The notes under the pieces are model-generated. The model had not been told where the DNA came from, made no database searches, and was given only the letters and a program-made list of their open reading frames with translations. This document shows positions 23,683 through 36,571 of a stretch of DNA of 64,000 nucleotides, one piece after another. Position 1 is the first letter of the stretch, and every line of letters begins with the position of its first letter. The DNA is from Psococerastis gibbosa. Its lineage: Eukaryota > Arthropoda > Insecta > Psocodea > Psocidae. Location of the stretch: the NCBI GenBank assembly GCA_963971405.1, contig OZ020489.1, positions 17,014,290-17,078,289 of the forward strand. The letters run 5' to 3'. Position numbers and translations under genes: made by a program.

Positions 23683-24898
23683 AAAAATTTCTGAGAGAGA
23701 AAGGGTAGGCTGGAACAGAGTAACGTAGAAGGTAACGATATAAAAAGCACTAAAGAAGTGGCAAGTTCTATTTACATTGCTAAAAAGTATTCATGAATTT
23801 CACAATAACAATACCACTATATTGCCAGACGCCCAGTCATGCCTATTTTGAAACCCTCGGAAAATCGCAAAAATCAGTACATACTTACAGTTTAGAAAAT
23901 AGAGAGATATGTAGAATATAACTGTACGTTTATGGTATAATTCACGTCAGCTAAGTACGTAACTTGTAATATATTGCAGTTCTCCTTCAGCAAGACCTTA
24001 AAAAAGTCATCATAAAGACAGAATAACGGCATCTAGTATGTGTGTTGACGGAAATCACCCCAGGACACAGGATTTGCGGCGCCTTGCCAAGAATACCACC
24101 CTCTAAATAATAATTTACACAAGTCTCACATAAATGATAACCATGAGATGAGACTGAACAGCTCAATAAGATATTCTACTGCATGACGTTATAAAATGAA
24201 ATAAGTATTTCTCTCAGCCTGTAGAAAAGAATCTACGAGATATGTCGGCTAAAAGATATAAAATAGGCTAATTCCTATGGGAAAAGTTTCCTTACGTAAG
24301 ATATCAGAAATTCAAGAAAATTGGCTTCCGTCCGTTATTTGTCCAGGTAATTAGGAAGATGTCTATTCTATGAGCAAACTCCGTTCAATTTCTATCCTCA
24401 GTGATTGTAATCACTTACCACCTCCAACTGTGCTTGAGAAACATGGCCTCAAAGAAAGTAACATCGATCAACAATAATTTCCTTGTTGGAAAGAAACAAA
24501 CATTAGTCACCCTCACCACAGTCGATGGAGCTTCTCCACTAAGCTATATGATAACAATTCATAAATCCGAATCATTAGAATAACAATTTTAGGAGCATTT
24601 TCAATATTTATAGTACTGTACATTTAACTTCGGTGGGAAGCCGTCCTATTTAAAGCTAGTGGGCAGAGAAGTAAAGGAAGCAAAAAACATTTATTTAAAC
24701 AGTAAAAAAATAGACCGAATCCCCCTAATTATCTGAGACAGGGGAGTCGCTTGCAGACACATGAAAAAGGGGGTCCGCCTCCTGCATAGAGGCTAAAACA
24801 GTCCTCCCTATCTACATGTGCTCGATACAGTTCCCACTTCATATTAAAATTAAAAGCACTCCTCGCTTTGAAAACAACCACCACAATGATAATTATAA

Positions 24899-25521
24899 AA
24901 GAACCGGTCCGAGTTCACTCGAATTTATCAATCACTAGATAGAGATAATGAGTTACTTCACAGTAAATAATTTTTCTAAAACTCCATTCTATCTAGTGTA
25001 CGGCACGCAATGTATTGGAGCGTTAATTTTCTATAATTTCTTTAAAAAATAATTTTTTACACAAAACCAAATACTTTTTTGGGAAAGCAACCTGTTCGGT
25101 TTGGTTACTCAATTTAACACCTAAAACATACCTGAAGGTAGAAGTCATCGATAGATAGGTTCCGCAGAAAAATTATTTTTTAGTCTTTTTTTCATTAAAA
25201 TTGAGTTGTTTTTATTTTTTTACCCCCAGAAGCAAACTATCGATGGGCAAGCGACCCCCCGCATTTTATTAACATTAATAACGACTACAGTATATGTTAA
25301 TTTAAATAAACCTACATGCCAAATTTCAGCAAAATCCATTGAGTAGTTTGCCGGGAAATCGATGAACAGACAGACAGAGCGACAGACAGACAGACATTTT
25401 GTAAAAACCACCTTTTAGGGTTCCTACGGGACCTCAAAACGTGTAAATCCGTTGAAATCTCTTAAGTCGAAAATTTTGACCATCACAAAGCTTTCCTTAT
25501 ACTACGTATAAATTGGAAAGC
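24899..25521 (+). repeat. Family A repeat, internally deleted copy
   Basis: It has the 5' tip GAACCGGTCCGAGTTCACTC, lacks the G-run and CRE block, keeps GGGAAAGCAACCTGTTCGG and TACCCCCAGAAGCAAACTAT, skips most of the central A-rich part, and ends with the hairpin at 25492-25521. Confidence 0.8.
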
Positions 25522-26399
25522 AAAAATGAATAGGTAAGCACACATCATTTGCCCGTGCCTCAAATTGTTGGTGGAACTAGCAGTAAAACTTTTAGTCTGA
25601 TGAATGCATCTGAAATATATCTGTCAACCACGTCAAATGAAAACATGTTGTCATAAGGTTACCATAGGCTCAAGTTGAAGACATTCTAATGAAGGAAGTG
25701 CCCTAGGCACCCCAGTATAGCCTAGTTCAATGCAATACGTTCCTCCAGTAGAAGCACAGAACGTCATTATACAATAGAAGTGAATTCACGAACACCCTCA
25801 TCAGGACGCACCGCACGCCAGGCGCGGATACAGGGCTGCTATCAAATGCGTTAACCCCCACTATTTGGGCCTGTTAATCAAATTTTTTCCACGGTTTCCC
25901 CCCACCCCCGTTTGAAGGGTGCAACAACCAGATACTTAAGTAGGGAGCCACTGAAGGTCCCACATCCCAATTCTAAACTGTTCATGAGGTCAGCGTTATT
26001 CATTGGTGTAAAACATTTTAATGCCCTTCCATTGATTCTGGAAGTCCATGTATCATAAAAAAGGAAATATCCAATTATGTTAAAGTAGTTAAAGAGCGTG
26101 ATGTTTTTGACATTTCATACTTTGTAAAGTCGATTTATAACAATATACAGTTGTATACAGTGCTACTATACGTGCGAAAAACAAAATTAAACATGACCTA
26201 TTTTATTGTAGCCTATAGCTAGCAAACTTTTACTGATATATAGTATTTCGTTGTGTTAACGGATGTAGGCCACACTCGGGCATTTGCCCAGTGGCGTGAT
26301 TTTCATAAATTGCTGTTGTATTGTATATTGTCGCATTGTATTGTATTAAAATATATATATAAATATAACATGTGTATTACTATTAGTTACTAATACTTG

Positions 26400-26640
26400 G
26401 AAGTTGCGTGACGAAGCAGTAGAATCCGGGATGATAGGCCGTGGTCGTTCGGAAAGCGTACTTTCAAATGTTTCGTCAACATCTGCGGTCGACATCTTCA
26501 ATGGAAGATCTTAGGAGCCTCCGAGATACAACCTTAGAAGTCTACGTGGTCCCACTGAAGATGTCGACCGTAGATGTTGACGAAACTTCTGGAAGTACGC
26601 TTTCAGAATCCGGATCCTACTGCTTCGTCACGTAACTCCG
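26400..26640. repeat. Long foldback (about 240 bp), GC-richer than its surroundings
   Basis: The left arm GTGACGAAGCAGTAGAATCC...GAAAGCGTACTTTC...TTTCGTCAACATCTGCGGTC is matched by the right arm GACCGTAGATGTTGACGAAA...GTACGCTTTC...CTACTGCTTCGTCACGTAAC. The two arms cover almost the whole unit, with a centre near 26515-26560. No second copy is present in the window. Confidence 0.7.
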
Positions 26641-27985
26641 GCCGTGAAAACCTTTGTAATTATACTTTGAAGTTGAATACATATAGGCTATAATTTGACT
26701 ACAATAGTGTCATGGAATGAAACCCCCTCTCAAATTTCCTGGGTACGGCCTTAGGTAGGTTCGCCTAAATTGGACAATGCACTTGTTCCATTGACCAATC
26801 TAATGATTTAGGATAGGGGAAATAGTCGGAGCCTAAATATGCCCCTAGGACAATTTATTCGCCATGGATGGTAATTAAATAGCCACTCCTCATGCACTAT
26901 ACTGATATGATAGCATGTATACGTTATTTTATAGTGACAGTAAGTAATAATTATAAGAGAGGGATTCCAAGCAAGATTCTCAACATTTTCTTCTCTTCTA
27001 ACCCCTGAGAAAAATTTCTAAACCCACGCAACATAAAACTGTAAACAACCACAGTGTTATGAAGTCATGGTTAAAAGACAGTAACAATGGTATTAAAGCC
27101 GCCCATGCCCCTGCAATGTTTTCAGGTGCAGACTTCGTCTAGACATTATTAAGCTTGCCTGGTATCAAAGTCAGGGCTACCAGAGGCCGAGACAAAGCCA
27201 TCGTCGGTGAAGATAGGAATGCCCTTAAATAATGCTGGACAGTCAAGGGCAGTTTATGTACTGGAACCATTCTCACTTTCTTTGGCGGCAGTGTCAGGGC
27301 TATGAATGGCCCACCAATTACAAATATGGTAATTTGTTATTAAACACTGGTTGGCCATGCGAAAGTTGTCAGACTATCATGGTTAACTCAATATAATGGA
27401 CATCTCGCAAATGGTAGTCTGCTACGCTTAGGCTGCATTCGAATAAAATCCATACAGATTGGGTTAATATTGTTACGCAGGTACGTTGGGAATAAATATA
27501 TACTTGGTTTCCCAAGTTGGGCGCACAAGGAGCCAGCAATAGGCTACTTGACAGTTACAATAATAAAATTTAAAATATGCTAGACAAATGAATGAATGAC
27601 TTATATTTCCATCTTTACAAAAAAATAATATACAATATTAAAAAAAAAAAAAAAAAAAAAAACAGTTTTGCCCTATGTCCGAAACACATTGGACAAGGGA
27701 CCAATGGGCCACAATAAGTTGCCCCAGGTTCATGAAAAGTCCTTCAGGACATATTATCATATAGTAATTTTCCTCATACTCCACCAAGCAATAGGCTCCT
27801 CGATTAAATATTGGTACAATCTCGTAAGGACAGGTTTGAGACAAAATTGAATTTATAATAGAAATTTAATGAATTAATCTCACACTTTGATTATTGAAAC
27901 ACGATAAGGTACTGTAAATATATACTAAATTTTAATTGTAAAACCATTGGTAAGTGCTAAAAGAAATGGATTGGCATTTGATACG

Positions 27986-28330
27986 TCAAGTCATAATCCA
28001 CATTTTATTGTAGCAACAACGCAATAAGAGATCAATTACGAGTAGGTGTTGCGGTTTTTCTATGATATCGGCTGAAAGAACACAATGTTTACTATAATCA
28101 AATGTCATGCCAACAGAAATTCCACCGGTCACACCGAAAATAACCCAAACCGAGGATGAGTCGACATAAAAATTTGCAAGTAAGGCGCCAAAAACTAAAC
28201 CACGCTGCCAAATGAGCAATGAAGGTTCCCCGAAAGAAAAAGCTGATTTCCGGTGTGAAAGCCTTGAAGCCAACTCAATAAATTTCCGCTTGGCACTCAT
28301 AGACTTGGACCCATATGTGCTGACTTTCAA
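27986..28330 (-). CDS. Unassigned single-exon open reading frame, possibly a small two-helix membrane protein
   Basis: The open frame is 114 codons; a more natural start is the ATG opening SMSAKRKF, about 10 codons in. The N-terminal part is basic (SAKRKFIELASRLSHRKS). Two hydrophobic stretches follow: LLIWQRGLVFGALLANFYV and SVWVIFGVTGGISVGMTF. The second is glycine-rich and is followed by DYSKH. Two short glycine-rich helices ending in G-M-x(6)-H recall the MICOS subunit Mic10, but the match is weak and Mic10's usual N-terminal motif is absent. It lies on the same strand inside Pumilio intron 3. I see no convincing splice sites that would join it to Pumilio, and its upstream 300 bp is a family D repeat. 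It could be an intronic gene, a retrocopy or a chance frame. Confidence 0.35.
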   Translation of the reverse strand: MKVSTYGSKSMSAKRKFIELASRLSHRKSAFSFGEPSLLIWQRGLVFGALLANFYVDSSSVWVIFGVTGGISVGMTFDYSKHCVLSADIIEKPQHLLVIDLLLRCCYNKMWIMT

Positions 28331-28469
28331 AGGCGGATGATAACAGTGAATGTATGCTCAAAGCATTTTGATTTATTAACAGGCAATCGGAAGGGTAGTC
28401 TTACAACTGTACAAAATCAAATAGGTCATGAAATACCAAAATATCAAAAACATCCGTTAACAGAAATGC

Positions 28470-28630
28470 TCCTCCCCATTTTGACAGGTGATACGGCCAT
28501 AATTATCGAACTAGAGTTGGGCAAAAACTTATTGATGAGAAGGTGGAGGAGAGTTTCCAAAATTGTGGCCAATCGGTATCAGTGTGGGCCACATATCATG
28601 TATCAAAATGTTGACGAGTATTTCTTCTAA
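28470..28630 (-). repeat. Family D repeat, diverged copy with inverted ends
   Basis: AGAAATGCTCCTCCCC at 28463-28478 and, reversed, GTGGCCAATCGGTATCAGTG, GGCCACATATCATGTATC and GACGAGTATTTCTTC near 28563-28627 match two parts of family D in opposite orientation, so the copy is partly folded back. Confidence 0.45.
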
Positions 28631-28793
28631 GGGATGCGATATTTTTTTTTACCCCTACTTTGAATATTTCCAATTAAATTCGACTTTGTTCTAAAAACGA
28701 GTGGTCCGCTTTGCTCTTAGCAGACCCAAAAAATTCCAACCAAGGCCACAACTATTACTTGTACTGTATTTACAGTAGATTTGACAACTTTTT

Positions 28794-29630
28794 GCTTTCC
28801 AATTTATACGTAGTATAAGGAAAGCTTTGTGATGGTCGAAATTTTCGATTCCGAGATTTCAACGGATTTACACGTTTTGAGGTCCCAGGAACCCAAAAAA
28901 GTGGTTTTCACGAAATGTCTGTCTGTCGCTCTGTCTGTCTGTTCATCTATTTCCGGGCTAACTACTCGGCCTATTTTGATGAAATTTTGCTTGTAGGTTC
29001 ACAAAAATCATGCCTCGAGACTATTTTTTTATTTTGGGCCAACTCAATTTGGGGGGGGGGGTTTATTCTAAAACAACTCCAAAAAAACATCTAAAAAAAT
29101 TATATCTCAAAAACTGCTCCAACGATTTCTTTTAAATTTTTAAATTCACATATGTTGTAGTCGTTATTAATGTTGACAAAATGGGGGGGGGGGGGGGTCG
29201 CTTGCTCCTTGATAGTTTGCTTCTGGGGGTAAAAAAATTAAAATAACTAAAAAATAATTTTTCTGCGAAACTTTTTTATCGATGATTTCTACTTTCAGGC
29301 ATGTTTCAGATGTTAAATTGAGTAACGAAACCGGACAGGTTGCTTTCCCAAAAAACTATTTGGTTTTGTGCAAAAAATTGTTTTTTGAAAAATGGCAGAA
29401 AATTCGCGCTCAAATGCATTGCGTGTCCTGCCATTACTGCTGTGTGGTAATGTGTTGGTCTGACCTATCTAGAATTTATCTCACCTACAGTGACGTCAGG
29501 TGGACAAGCCGCCCCCCGAGATATCCAAAATTTAACCATAGGAAAATTATTTACCATGGAATTACTCATTTCCTCCATCTACTAATTTATAAATTGGAAA
29601 GCATGTTCAAGTAAGCTCGGACCGGTTCTT
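28794..29630 (-). repeat. Family A repeat, full-length copy on the minus strand
   Basis: It has both termini: the hairpin end at 28794 (GCTTTCCAATTTATACGTAG) and the other tip at 29630 (AAGCTCGGACCGGTTCTT). G-runs, the CAGAAG/CTTCTGGGGG block and a perfect CRE (29491-29498) are present. Confidence 0.85.
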
Positions 29631-31027
29631 CATTATTGTCGCCGAATTTCGGATGTCGGAAAGGTGGGACATGCTGGCTGATTATGACTAAAAACGCACA
29701 AACATAATGTCTAATACTGTAGATATCAAATAATCTACTTTTCTTTCGGGTACCTGAATTGAGTATTATTTCCGGCCCCGCCTATTGTTCGTAGTGCCGA
29801 AAATTGAACTGAAGGACTAGTTAGTTGTTTTAAACATTGTGAAGGCCACCTCATCAAATAATATAGTCATATACTGTAGATAACTTTATCTAAAGCTTTC
29901 AAAGCATCAAACCATATTGCACAATAGCAAAGCAGTTCTTTTGGATAATGAACATTCTGGCAGAAGAAACTAAATACATTGCAGTTTGGACAATAATTTA
30001 TTTACAACGGATGGTCATAACTCGTAACTTCACGCATGTAAAATAATATTAAATATCATTTATATGGAAGAGAAGAGAATTATTATTACTTCATTAATTA
30101 AAATTATAGTTTACAGTGACCCTGCTCAAAGATCGCTTGATGAGCAGAAGCTTGTGCGTTATAATTAAAATCGATGTATTTTTTTTTCCTTAATATATTG
30201 CACCTTGTCCTGGGTTACTCGTGGAAAAAAGAGAAGTGACTGTATACATGTAGGCCTCGTACAAGTTTTGGCATGGACAAAGGAATTCCCGAGGCGAGTG
30301 TTAAAAAATAAAAACGAAAGCAATCCCAAATTGATTTAACAGAAATAAGAAACCTTAGATTAGGCAGAACAAATTTCCCACGATAATACAACCATCCTCC
30401 CTCTCGTTTGAGTTCCCTAACCCCTGCTTAACAACAAAATCCTACAATCACTGGAGTAGCTATCAATTAGACAGGTTGATTATCCAGCCAAACTAATGTC
30501 CGATGCTCACCATATCAGGACCCATTGCAATACGGGGACTCCTTTGTTGGGTTACTCCAAAACACGTCTCAAACACATTGCACTCACTATGTACACAACC
30601 GACAAAATCACAACAAAAAGAACCAGGAAAGGATACGACAGGGCAAAGAACTGCCTACGACTACGGTCCCCAGCCGGAGAGTGCTATGGCTATGCAGAAC
30701 ATAATACAGCTTGAACTCCCAAGGCCAAGTTGGAAGCATAGAGATGCGCGGCTTCAAGGTGCGCGTTCAGCCATGTCACCTTTCTTGCAAAACTGTCTTA
30801 TTACTATTGCAACGAAGAACGCATGGGCAACAACTGTCATGCTGCCTTATTTTTCATAAATGTAATTTTATGTAGAAACTCACCCAGGCAAAGAGAAAAC
30901 AGTTCGGGGCTAACGTATCAACTTCGCAATAACATTAAGATGTCATATAATTCGAACGAAATCTTCTGACGGCAACAGACAATTTGGCGTCAGAATAACT
31001 CTCAGCAAGGGCACGTCTATAGGGGAG

Positions 31028-31150
31028 ATGGCAGAAATTTCTGGTCTGCCACGTCCTTTCAATGGCTAGTCATAGGAGAGGTGGCAAGTGAAATTAAAAA
31101 ATATATATATTTTTGTGTGGGGTGCGAATGTCCCGCTTGCATCCCTGTGT
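31028..31150. repeat. Family H MITE, diverged
   Basis: GATGGCAGAAATTTCTGG, CTAGTCATAGGAGAGGTGGC and GGGTGCGAATGTCCC line up loosely with the family H element at 34966-35140 (GGTCATAGGAAACGTGGCAC, GGCGCGCTCCAATGTCCCAT). No E2F-like site remains. Confidence 0.3.
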
Positions 31151-31746
31151 AAGATTTACCAAATAAACAAAGTTGTGCCAGAGAATGTCTGGATGTCAGC
31201 ACATATTTTCAATAAGGGTCAATTTCGGTCGTCAGGGACGAATCCACGACTCATGGGCTCTGCATTGAGTTTCAGAAATGGGCATCCTATCTTCGGCCCA
31301 ACTAAGCTATTTCGCATCTACAAGCACTGAATTTTAAAACAGCCAACATTAAAATCATTTTCATATTTAGCACATTTTCTCAACGAGCCGCCCTGCAACG
31401 AAAACGGTGCATTTTCGATATACCAATGCATTTGTGGCTTATTTTTATTCCAATTTCAACAGGGTAGCTTTATTTTTCCCCTCATACTCACTTCTCAAGG
31501 AGATTGAGATTTAAAAAGTTAAAATAATGCTGGTGGGTTTCATTAACATTGGTGTTTTTTATTCTTCGATAAAAGAAACATTTTAAACATGGTTTTCAGT
31601 TCATCGAGTTCTTAAAAGACGCCTAGTTCGGGTTGTTTTATTATGACAGTAGATTTACGGCAATTTTTACGATTAACCAGTTTACACATCCAATTGAAAG
31701 TTCCTATATACGGTACACCATATACACAGTTCAACAAATAGGTATT

Positions 31747-32425
31747 AAGAACCGGTCCGAGTTTACTCGAACATGCTTTCCAATTTATCAAAATTAGTAG
31801 ATAGAGAAAATGTGTAATTTCATGGTAAATAATTTTTTTACAAAACCAAATGCTTTTCTGGGAAAGCAACCTGTCCGGTTTCGTTACTGAATTTAACACC
31901 TAAAACATGCCTGAAGGTAGAAATCATCGATAGAAAGGTTTCGCAGAAAAATTATTTTTTAGTCATTTTTCATTAAAATTTAGTTATTTTTATTTTTTTA
32001 CCCCCAGAAGCAACCTATCAAGGGGCAAGCGACCCCCCGCATTTCGTTAACATTAATAACGACTACAATATATGTGAATTTAAAAGACATCGTTGAAGCC
32101 GTTTTCAAGAAATAAATTTTTTAAAGACTTTTTGGAGTTTTTTGAGAATAAAACCCCCCCAAATTAAGTTAGCCCCAAATAAAAAATAAAATGATCCGAG
32201 GTATGATTTTTGTAAACCTACATGCAAAATTTCATCAAAATCGACCGAGTTGTTTGCCCGGAAATCAACGCACAGACAGACAGACAGAGCGACAGACAAG
32301 ACATTTCGTAAAAACCACTTTTTTGGGTTCCTGGGACCTCAAAACGTGTAAATCCGTTGAAATCTCGGAATCGAAAATTTCGACCATCACAAAGCTTTCC
32401 TTATACTACTTAAAAATTGGAAAGC
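31747..32425 (+). repeat. Family A repeat, internally deleted copy
   Basis: The 5' tip AAGAACCGGTCCGAGTTTAC is intact. About 150 bp, including the G-run and CRE block, is missing after GTAAATAATTTTTTTAC. The rest runs to the 3' hairpin, where one arm has mutated (CTACTTAAAAATTGGAAAGC). Confidence 0.8.
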
Positions 32426-33044
32426 AATTATGTATTGACTATCTCCCAATTTTCTATCACACTAATCAATGAAAGTAAATAACTAGAATTTAAAAAAAAA
32501 AAATGAAAGTAAATTACGCAATCACATTCAAGGCCATTATCATCATCACATTTGCCAAGGATTGGCTTTAAGCCAGAGCCAGCAAAAGAATATGACAACA
32601 GGCCAAAAATCAGTAGGCAACATAATACAGACAAGTAAAGACAACGTACGCACTATCCACTCACTAAAAGAGTCTACCTCGTCGACAATAGGCGGTTACT
32701 TTTTAATTTTCATTCCCGCAAAATTCTAGTGTCAAGTAACAAAGGACAGAAATAGTAATCAACACTTGCAAAAAAAAATATTATTACGTTCTACCAGAAG
32801 GCGAAAGGATGTGATGAGAATCAGAAAAGCCAGAGTCATTGTACAAATTTAAGTCTGCCTAGTGCCAGACAATAATTCTTATTCAAGCATGGGGATTTGT
32901 TGAATGAAAGAAAAGTGAATAAGTAATGAGAGCGTTTGCATTTTACAGCGACGCGTGCTTTTTCTTAAGTGACTTATGTCACGTCTTTTAAGAAATGCCA
33001 TACCAATTACAATCCACCACAACAGAGCCTGTTCCCAAAGGCAG

Positions 33045-33345
33045 CAAACTTGGTAGTGTGCACAGCGTTGGCAGAGGAACAGGGTGGGACATGATAACGC
33101 GCTGAGACTACCAATCAGTTTAAGTGCGTGTCGAGTCCTGGTCACCTTTGACTTTACTATGCTCCCCAAGTGGTTCGGAATCCACTAAAACCAGGAGGTC
33201 CATCCTGTCGGTCACTCCCTTTCTCCCCGAGGTGAAGGTGCCTTAGGGTTCCTCAAGGTAAACAGACTCACTCCCCCCGCCAGGCTGACAGGGTTGCTTC
33301 AAGCAGAAATTCTGAAAGCAGGCGTTGGAAAACAAACAAACGTCT
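33045..33345 (+). repeat. Family C SINE-like repeat, copy 3
   Basis: GCAAACTTGGTAGTGTGCAC, AGCGTTGGCAGAGGAACAGG, GTGGTTCGGAATCCACTAAA, CAGACTCACTCCCCCCGCCA and the ACAAACAAAC tail match copy 2 at 9586. The first about 40 bp are missing. Confidence 0.7.
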
Positions 33346-33959
33346 TCTTAACTCCAAGAATAAAGCTCCCAGAGGAGCAGTTACCGATATGATTTTAACG
33401 GCTTGAAACGGGAAGTCCTAACAACAAACATGATAAGAGAACTGATAAATGACGAGAGGTATACAAGCTACAACATTCGGATATCACGCAGGATAACCTA
33501 CTATTGTAAACTACACTAAGTTCAACCATACGTCCATACGTCGCAGCAGAAAAATCCCCTTAAATTGACTGAGGCATCTAGTGTTACGCGAAACAGAGCT
33601 TTCGTTTATATAATTTGTAAGATGATAATTTTTGCACAGTATGCCTAAGTCAACTTACCAACCGTCATTTTTCTGTTGTGACGCATGGTTCAAACTTTTA
33701 GTTTACCAATACTTGTATGTAGGTCCTCTATGAATAGCAAAACCAAAAAGCAGTTGGTTTAACTTAATTTTATCGTAATGAAGGGCAAATGGAGTCCTCC
33801 ATTTCCATTTTCTAAATTTCTCATTAAATATCGATCGTACAGCCACAAATGGGGTGTCATAAACTAGAAACAATATACCTCCATATACTTCGATACACTT
33901 CGAATACTTCGATGTACATTGTGTTGCAGCCACTAACTATAAATCGGCCACAGTTATGG

Positions 33960-34085
33960 AACTTGATTTGTAAAACATAACGGTCACGGAGGTCAATTCG
34001 GAGGAGTTACTACCCTGCGGCCAATTAGTGTCAGTCACGGCCACATACTACGCATCGAAATGAAGAGGAACATTTCTTCTACTTT
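33960..34085 (-). repeat. Family D repeat, minus-strand copy
   Basis: GGAGGAGTTACTACCCTGCG, GCCAATTAGTGTCAGTCACG and GCATCGAAATGAAGAGGAAC are the reverse complement of the CTCCTCTACATTTCGAT...ACCAATTGGCC order found at 55450-55650. Confidence 0.5.
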
Positions 34086-34639
34086 ATACGACACCTCACT
34101 TATGACAGACACTAAGATTAAAAATTTTATGAGCAGCGGGGCTTTATGCCAAAAACGGAAAATGTGGGGGACCACTTGCTCCTAACAAATCACGTGATAC
34201 GTATCTCATATACCCCGTCCCCCTTGGCCCATTACCCCCAACACCAATTTCTCTCTGTGCAGTGGCAGAAAATAAATATAGATACGGGATCTGTCTGAAG
34301 GAGCGAAAAGCCAATTTGTCTCTTCAGAGCAATATCAGCAAAATTCTTCAAGCAAGCTGCACGCTCAAATCAATCTTGGCGATCTTATGATTCATGGAAT
34401 TTAATATTTTCCAAAAAAAATCCAAAAGCTATCTCATGAGTTATCTGCCAACACAACGCGAATCAGCGAATATAATATAAATGCGTCTAACGTAAAATAA
34501 TTTCATGATGCACACAAAGAGAATTTACTTCTGAGAGAGGCCACAGATTTAATTTAAAAGAATATTAATATGAATGGGCGTAGCGTCATATAGACACTAT
34601 CTGTTTATTATAGGAAGACAGACTTCTCACCCATGCTAC

Positions 34640-34745
34640 ATTTTCTGGCCATGCTTCAGAGGGCATGCAAAGCGAGCGGTCTGGGTCTACCTTCTTGAGT
34701 ATAAGAGAAGACTCCGTTAAGTTGGCTCAGTAATTGAACTAAATT
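34640..34745 (+). repeat. tRNA-derived SINE (family T), body fragment
   Basis: It reads CTACATTTTCTGGCCATGCT, TCAGAGGGCATGCAAAGC and GAGCGGTCTGGGTCTACC, then diverged AAGAGAAGACTCCGTTAAGT. This is the body of the SINE on the plus strand, without its head and tail. Confidence 0.6.
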
Positions 34746-34965
34746 TATTAATTAATTAATTTATAGATATCAGCAGGAAGCGCAGCTGATCTTGCACCAA
34801 TGAAAGAACAAAATAAATAGACCAATTAGTTACGATATACCTAACGTTTAGCTTATAATTCGCAAGATATACAACCCATAAAAAACCATGTTGATGTCAA
34901 GGAGCAAAAACACGGAAAAAGTACCCCTAGGGGAATTATTGGATCATATAGTTCTACACACAGGA

Positions 34966-35140
34966 AAGATGGGACATTTCAGCCAGTCAAAAAAAAAAAA
35001 AAAAAAAATTAATCATGGAGGGGCCACCTGGTACGTGTTTTGAATAGCAGGTCATAGGAAACGTGGCACCAGATGGTGCTTGGATTCACAAAATATTTTT
35101 GGCGCGCTCCAATGTCCCATATTTCCTATATACTCTGGTA
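34966..35140. repeat. Family H MITE with a consensus E2F site
   Basis: The tips AGGAAAGATGGGACATTT and CCAATGTCCCATATTTCCTA are inverted copies. An A-run of about 22 lies near the left end and TTTTTGGCGCGC near the right tip; TTTGGCGC at 35098-35105 fits the E2F consensus TTTSSCGC. A related element is at 52612-52800. Confidence 0.6.
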
Positions 35141-35624
35141 TAGATAACGATTTAACATCGTGACGGCGAGGCTACGCCCTATATTTATATTTTACACTAC
35201 ACATATTGATCAGCGTCAAATTTACAACCCCCTTCCCGCCCCTAAATGTAAACAGCAAAATAACGTCAAATACGACGCAGATGTAAAATAAAATCCACTG
35301 TCGCCAACAACAAAAAAATGTTATCCTCAGAGAATGCTCGTAAAACAAGCACAACAAAAGAATATAAAGTCTCACGATCATCTAGTAAAAGGGGGGAAAT
35401 AGATCACATCCAGCACATAACACGAAAGTCCAAGAGGAAAAAGGAAAGAAAAAAAAAACATTAACCAAGAGATTGTTCTTGCTGTAAGTACTGGTAAAAC
35501 AATTAAACCAATGCTTTCTCCTACTGTAATGGCGAATTAATAGTCCAGTCGGTAGAAACGGAAGGTTCAGGTTCGAGACGAAAAAATTTCCACGCCACCC
35601 AACCCTAGTAGTAGTATGGTTAGA

Positions 35625-35852
35625 CACAGTCCCAGGCCACGGTGTGGGCCCATAGGACAGGGGACCTCCTGATTATAGTGGATTCCGAACCACTTGGGAA
35701 ACACAGTGAAGTCACACGATTAGTTCGGAGGTGACCAGGACAAGTCCTACCTTGTTTCCCTACCGGCACTGTACACACTACCAAGTTATCTGCATCTTTG
35801 AACCTGCTCTGGTCCGCTGGATTCAACTTGGTAAGGCGGCCGGCTGCCACCC
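35625..35852 (-). repeat. Family C SINE-like repeat, 3'-deleted copy
   Basis: On the minus strand it starts CTTACCAAGTTGAATCCAGC, then ACTTGGTAGTGTGTACAGTG, and goes through GTGGTTCGGAATCCACTATA to AGGTCCCCTGTCC. The CAGGCTGACAGG block and tail are missing. Confidence 0.6.
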
Positions 35853-36571
35853 AACCCTAATAATGGGAACCATTACTTAACCGGTAAGGGAAAATCATTG
35901 GTTGCTGACCGTAACATCCCAAATGGAGTAGTGGTTATGAAAGAGGAACAGTCCACAGGTCCAGATCCCCATTGGGTTGCTAATCCACGGGGTTTTCCCC
36001 TTACCACGGTACTGCAATTACAATTATTCTCATTCAAATATAAGATAAACAGAGAGGGAAATAGCGCAAGAGCACATGACAATGGTCAACAGCCAATTAG
36101 AAACCGTATCTCCCCAACAGCTTCAATTATTTCCTCAACAAATCCTCCGCGGCAGGTCTGGTTGTCATGACGGCCTATTACTCTCACACTCTATTTGCCG
36201 GACATTTGATATACAACTCAACGATCCCCAGATAAGTAAATAATGCAATAGGCTACTTGACAGTGGTAATAATAAAATATGCTACATACGGTAGCTTATA
36301 TGGGTTATCAATAATAATACAATACGTTTTTTGTATGAAAAAATTGTCAATATTGAAAATAAATATATAAACATGTTGGCTTTTGTAATCTACAGCTAAA
36401 ACTCCAACAGACATGGGCAACATGAAAATGACTTCGAATTCCGGATACTACATAGTTTTCCCCTATTAAGGATAAAAACTCTGGGGTATAATCTGACACA
36501 GCAGTTCTTGCAGTTACTGGGGATTAAAAATTCTCCAAGTAATGTTCATGGAAAAACTACCACATAACAAT

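Noticed and set aside
27986-28330. The 114-codon frame as a missing Pumilio exon
   Set aside because: Its hydrophobic segments do not fit the disordered Pumilio N-terminus, and it lacks convincing splice sites in phase 0.
30503-30859. Plus-strand open frame of 118 codons at 30.5 kb
   Set aside because: No recognisable domain, two overlapping frames of similar length, and no promoter, splice or poly(A) context.
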